Below, piece by piece: positions 48,912 to 51,427 of a stretch of 51,427 nucleotides of DNA (positions are counted from its first letter, which is position 1; every line of letters starts with the position of its first letter). The position numbers and the translations under genes were made by a program. This DNA is from an uncultured Alphaproteobacteria bacterium (GTDB lineage: Bacteria; Pseudomonadota; Alphaproteobacteria; RF32; CAG-239): contig CALXRR010000007.1 of the NCBI GenBank assembly GCA_944390905.1, positions 1 through 51,427 of the forward strand. Reading direction: 5' to 3'. A model generated the notes under the pieces. That model saw nothing but the letters and a program-made list of their open reading frames with translations, did no database searches and was not told the DNA's origin.

Positions 48912-50492
48912 CTATTCAATAGTCTTCTTAAACTTGACGTTAGGAAAATCCTCCTGCGTCTTGTTCAAATGCCAAGCATTGCGAGCCAAAAAGACCGGTG
49001 CATGATTGTGGTCTTCAGCTAAACTGATTTGGTTTGCAGCCATAAACTTCTCAAATTGAGCCTTGTCATCACTGCCTACCCAACGAGCCGTGAAGTATTG
49101 CGTCGGTTCAAAGAGTACCGGAATATTAAACTCATTTTTGATACGGTCGGCCATAACCTCAAATTGCAAAGCACCCACAACGCCGACAATCCATTCTCCG
49201 CCGCTGATAGGCTTGAAAACAGACGCTCCGCCTTCTTCGGCAATCTGCATTAAAGCATTGCCCAAGTGCTTAGATTTGAGCGGGTCAAGCGCGCGCACCG
49301 ACTTGAGTAATTCCGGAGCAAAACTCGGAATACCGGTAAACTTGAGCTTTTCGCCTTCGGTGAGAGTATCACCGATACGCAGCTGCCCATGGTTTGGAAT
49401 ACCGATAATATCACCGGCATAAGCATCTTCGGCCAGCTCGCGGTCTTGTGCCATAAACATCACCGGAGTAGGGACTTTGATACCCTTTCCGGTACGGATT
49501 TGCTGCAAAGTCATTCCGCGTTTAAAGTGTCCGGAGCAAATACGCATAAAAGCAATACGGTCGCGGTGCTTGGGGTCCATATTGGCCTGAATTTTGAAAA
49601 TAAACCCTGTAACTTTCTTTTCATCAGGCAAGACCATACGTTCGACCGCCGGATGCGGGCGCGGAGTTGGTGCAATTTCGTGTAAACCTTCCAAAATCTC
49701 ACGCACACCAAAGTTATTGATGGCACTCCCGAAAAATACAGGGGTAAGAGCTCCAGCCAAATACAACTCCAAATCAAAGGCAGGGCAAAGCTCTTTTACC
49801 ATCATCACATCTTCGCGCAGCTTGGCAACGGCATGAGCCGGAAGCATGGCGTCAAGCTTGGGGTCATCAAGCCCTTCGCAAGTCTCAATAGTAGCATTGA
49901 TTTGTGATTTATCTCCGGTCTTGTTCATCAAGATTAAGCGGTCGCGGAGCAGGTCATAACAACCCAGAAAATCTTTGCCCATACCGATAGGCCAACTGGC
50001 GGGGGTCACATCAAGAGCCAGAGTTTTTTCAATATCATCAAGCAACACAAAGGGGTCAAGACCTTCACGGTCAAGTTTGTTGATAAAGGTCAAAATCGGC
50101 ACATTGCGCAAACGACATACCTCAAACAGCTTTTTAGTTTGGGTTTCAATACCTTTAGCAGAGTCAAGCACCATAACGGCGGAGTCTACTGCGGTTAATA
50201 CTCGATAAGTATCCTCGGAGAAATCCTCGTGACCAGGGGTGTCAAGCAGATTAAAAGTAACACCGTTGTATTCAAAATTCATAACGGAAGACGCCACAGA
50301 GATACCGCGTTCTTGCTCGACTTTCATCCAGTCAGAACGAGCATGGCGTGCTTCGCCGCGAGCTTTAACGGCGCCGGCTTGCTGGATAGCACCACCAAAC
50401 AGCAACAATTTTTCGGTCAAGGTAGTTTTACCGGCATCAGGGTGAGAAATAATGGCAAAACACTTGCGCGGATTAACTTTATTATCAGACAT
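48912..50492 (-). CDS. prfC: Peptide chain release factor 3
   Basis: A GTPase that removes RF1/RF2 from the ribosome after peptide release. The 526-aa product has G1 SHPDAGKTTLTEKLLLFGGA, the RF3-specific ARHARSDWMKVEQERGISVA (switch I region), G3 LLDTPGHEDFSEDTYRVLTA, G4 NKLDREGLDP, then domain 2 (TGFIFKIQANMDPKHRDRIA) and the C-terminal domain (GALQFEVMADRIKNEFNI). Length matches E. coli RF3 (529 aa). ATG 50492 is preferred to TTG 50507 because GAGAGG lies just upstream and the family starts near here. Confidence 0.96.
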   Translation of the reverse strand: MSDNKVNPRKCFAIISHPDAGKTTLTEKLLLFGGAIQQAGAVKARGEARHARSDWMKVEQERGISVASSVMNFEYNGVTFNLLDTPGHEDFSEDTYRVLTAVDSAVMVLDSAKGIETQTKKLFEVCRLRNVPILTFINKLDREGLDPFVLLDDIEKTLALDVTPASWPIGMGKDFLGCYDLLRDRLILMNKTGDKSQINATIETCEGLDDPKLDAMLPAHAVAKLREDVMMVKELCPAFDLELYLAGALTPVFFGSAINNFGVREILEGLHEIAPTPRPHPAVERMVLPDEKKVTGFIFKIQANMDPKHRDRIAFMRICSGHFKRGMTLQQIRTGKGIKVPTPVMFMAQDRELAEDAYAGDIIGIPNHGQLRIGDTLTEGEKLKFTGIPSFAPELLKSVRALDPLKSKHLGNALMQIAEEGGASVFKPISGGEWIVGVVGALQFEVMADRIKNEFNIPVLFEPTQYFTARWVGSDDKAQFEKFMAANQISLAEDHNHAPVFLARNAWHLNKTQEDFPNVKFKKTIE

Positions 50493-50606
50493 ATAGCCTC
50501 TCAACAACAGTACTAAAATTCAAAATTAAGCATTTAGTACACTAAAAGCGCAAACATTTCAAGCCCCTTTTTTCTTACCCCGCCTGACGAGATTAATATT
50601 ATTAAT

Positions 50607-51311
50607 TTATGGTTCAATAACGCTTCTATCCATAGCACGATAACTGCTCCATATAGAACCAACGCTTCCATTACTCATATTAAATATATATCTACCATTA
50701 TCATCTTCTTCAGAACTCCAGTAGAAATCACCAGTAAATTCACTTCCTCCATATTTTTTAAATAGTGCATTAAGTGAAGGCTTATTTGTATATATAACAT
50801 TAAACTGCTTAAGAGTCGGTTCATTTATCGTGCCATTGCAATATGACACAGCTCCACTACCTTGAATAGCATCAAAGTGAAGCAAACGTTGATCAAGCTG
50901 TACATAAAAATCCATATATTCTGTTTTAACCGCAATTACTTTACCCTCACAACGATATACCTCACCGTCAGGGCCATTTTGAACTACTTCTTGGCAGGCG
51001 TTATTTTTCCAACTATATCCATCAGCACAACTACACGTTTGGTAGTATTTATCCGCGCAAGCAACTCCGCTTCCTCCGGCGTATTCGGTTCCGGTACATG
51101 TAAATGGGTATCCTAAATCAGAGCATTCTTTCTCTGCTACTCCGCCACAAAACCACTTATTGCCGAAGGGGCACTTGACCCCGCCGTTGGGGCAAGAGGT
51201 TTCGGTATAACCAAGCGTCGCGCAGTCTTGCGTGCTCACACATTGCGCCCAAGCATTTCCACCAATCATCATTCCGGCGACCGCCGTTGTTAAATATAAA
51301 TATGTTTTCAT
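50607..51311 (-). CDS. Secreted Cys-rich protein with a C-terminal Lcl/DUF1566-like domain
   Basis: A 234-aa exported protein. Signal peptide (KTYLYLTTAVAGMMIGGNAWA), then a Cys-rich segment (about 22-110: CVSTQDCATLGYTETSCPNG, CPFGNKWFCGG, CADKYYQTCSCADGYSWKNN) similar in style to the large protein at 24561-26660. The C-terminal half ends with FTGDFYWSSEEDDNGRYIFN and GSIWSSYRAMDRSVIEP, which resembles the Lcl C-terminal/DUF1566 fold of surface proteins. Start ATG 51311 has AGGAG at 7 bases; TTG 51317 is less likely. No membrane anchor is seen after the signal. A role in host surface binding is only a guess. Confidence 0.85.
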   Translation of the reverse strand: MKTYLYLTTAVAGMMIGGNAWAQCVSTQDCATLGYTETSCPNGGVKCPFGNKWFCGGVAEKECSDLGYPFTCTGTEYAGGSGVACADKYYQTCSCADGYSWKNNACQEVVQNGPDGEVYRCEGKVIAVKTEYMDFYVQLDQRLLHFDAIQGSGAVSYCNGTINEPTLKQFNVIYTNKPSLNALFKKYGGSEFTGDFYWSSEEDDNGRYIFNMSNGSVGSIWSSYRAMDRSVIEP

Positions 51312-51330
51312 GTTCAATCTCCTTTACATT

Positions 51331-51400
51331 CCCTCTCTTTGAAAAGAGAGGGTGACGGCAGCGCCGTCGGGTGAGTAGACCAACAAACGCTTAGCGTTTG
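51331..51400. repeat. Composite palindromic repeat, copy 3
   Basis: CCCTCTCTTT-GA-AAAGAGAGGG (51331-51352), GACGGC-AGC-GCCGTC (51354-51368), then GGGTGAG and CAAACGCT-T-AGCGTTTG (51384-51400). Same order of three palindromes as the copies at 36338 and 48837. It lies upstream of the secreted Cys-rich gene, so here it is not simply a terminator for convergent genes. Confidence 0.75.
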
Positions 51401-51427
51401 CGCTAATAGCAAATGGCATAATTGGTA

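Overview
The window looks like a piece of an alphaproteobacterial chromosome, probably from a host-associated, fermentative lineage. The case rests on gene content and order: yceD-rpmF-plsX-fabH-ihfA-merR, LpxI rather than LpxH beside lpxA/lpxB, a BamE-type lipoprotein, and a ComEC with no metallo-beta-lactamase motif. A fused AdhE and several large Cys-rich or beta-barrel surface proteins suggest an anaerobic or microaerobic gut-type habitat. The species is not identified; this placement is inference from gene families, not from a marker-gene search.

Left part (1-15.3 kb): an AT-rich defence island. Seven tightly packed co-oriented genes run from the window edge to 13970: a 5'-truncated helical protein with a sigma-region-4-like HTH, a PAPS-reductase/ferredoxin/DUF4007-like fusion (BrxP), a 1397-aa BrxC-type ATPase, PglZ, a short BrxL, a tiny four-Cys-pair protein and a NifS/DndA-like cysteine desulfurase. 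This is the gene set of type 4 BREX (no PglX methyltransferase) with its own sulfur-mobilising module, which points to sulfur-based (phosphorothioate-like) DNA marking. A convergent WYL regulator with a small partner gene probably controls the locus.

15.3-17.5 kb: an accessory patch. It holds a 70-aa orphan gene between perfect 16-bp inverted repeats, a promoter followed at once by a strongly structured RNA of about 230 nt, a SLOG-fold gene, an endonuclease I gene broken by one extra G, remnant-like GGTATACTTTT direct repeats and a tRNA-Pro(GGG). The island therefore stops at the 3' end of a tRNA gene, the usual attachment place for integrating elements.

17.6-32.9 kb: core chromosome. lpxA, then (after an intrinsic terminator) lpxI-lpxB and a 2-isopropylmalate/citramalate-synthase-type gene; an archaeal-type proS; a secreted Cys-rich repeat protein; bamE; the yceD-rpmF-plsX-fabH-ihfA-merR cluster; then an exported cupin / CMD-domain / flavin-reductase operon behind a 19-bp-spacer MerR-type promoter.

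33-51.4 kb: adhE, a histidine phosphatase, a 2582-aa ankyrin-headed autotransporter, a CNNM/HlyC-type CBS protein, a VanX-type dipeptidase, a hypothetical gene, comEC, prfC and a second secreted Cys-rich protein. Three copies of a composite palindromic repeat lie in the spacers here.
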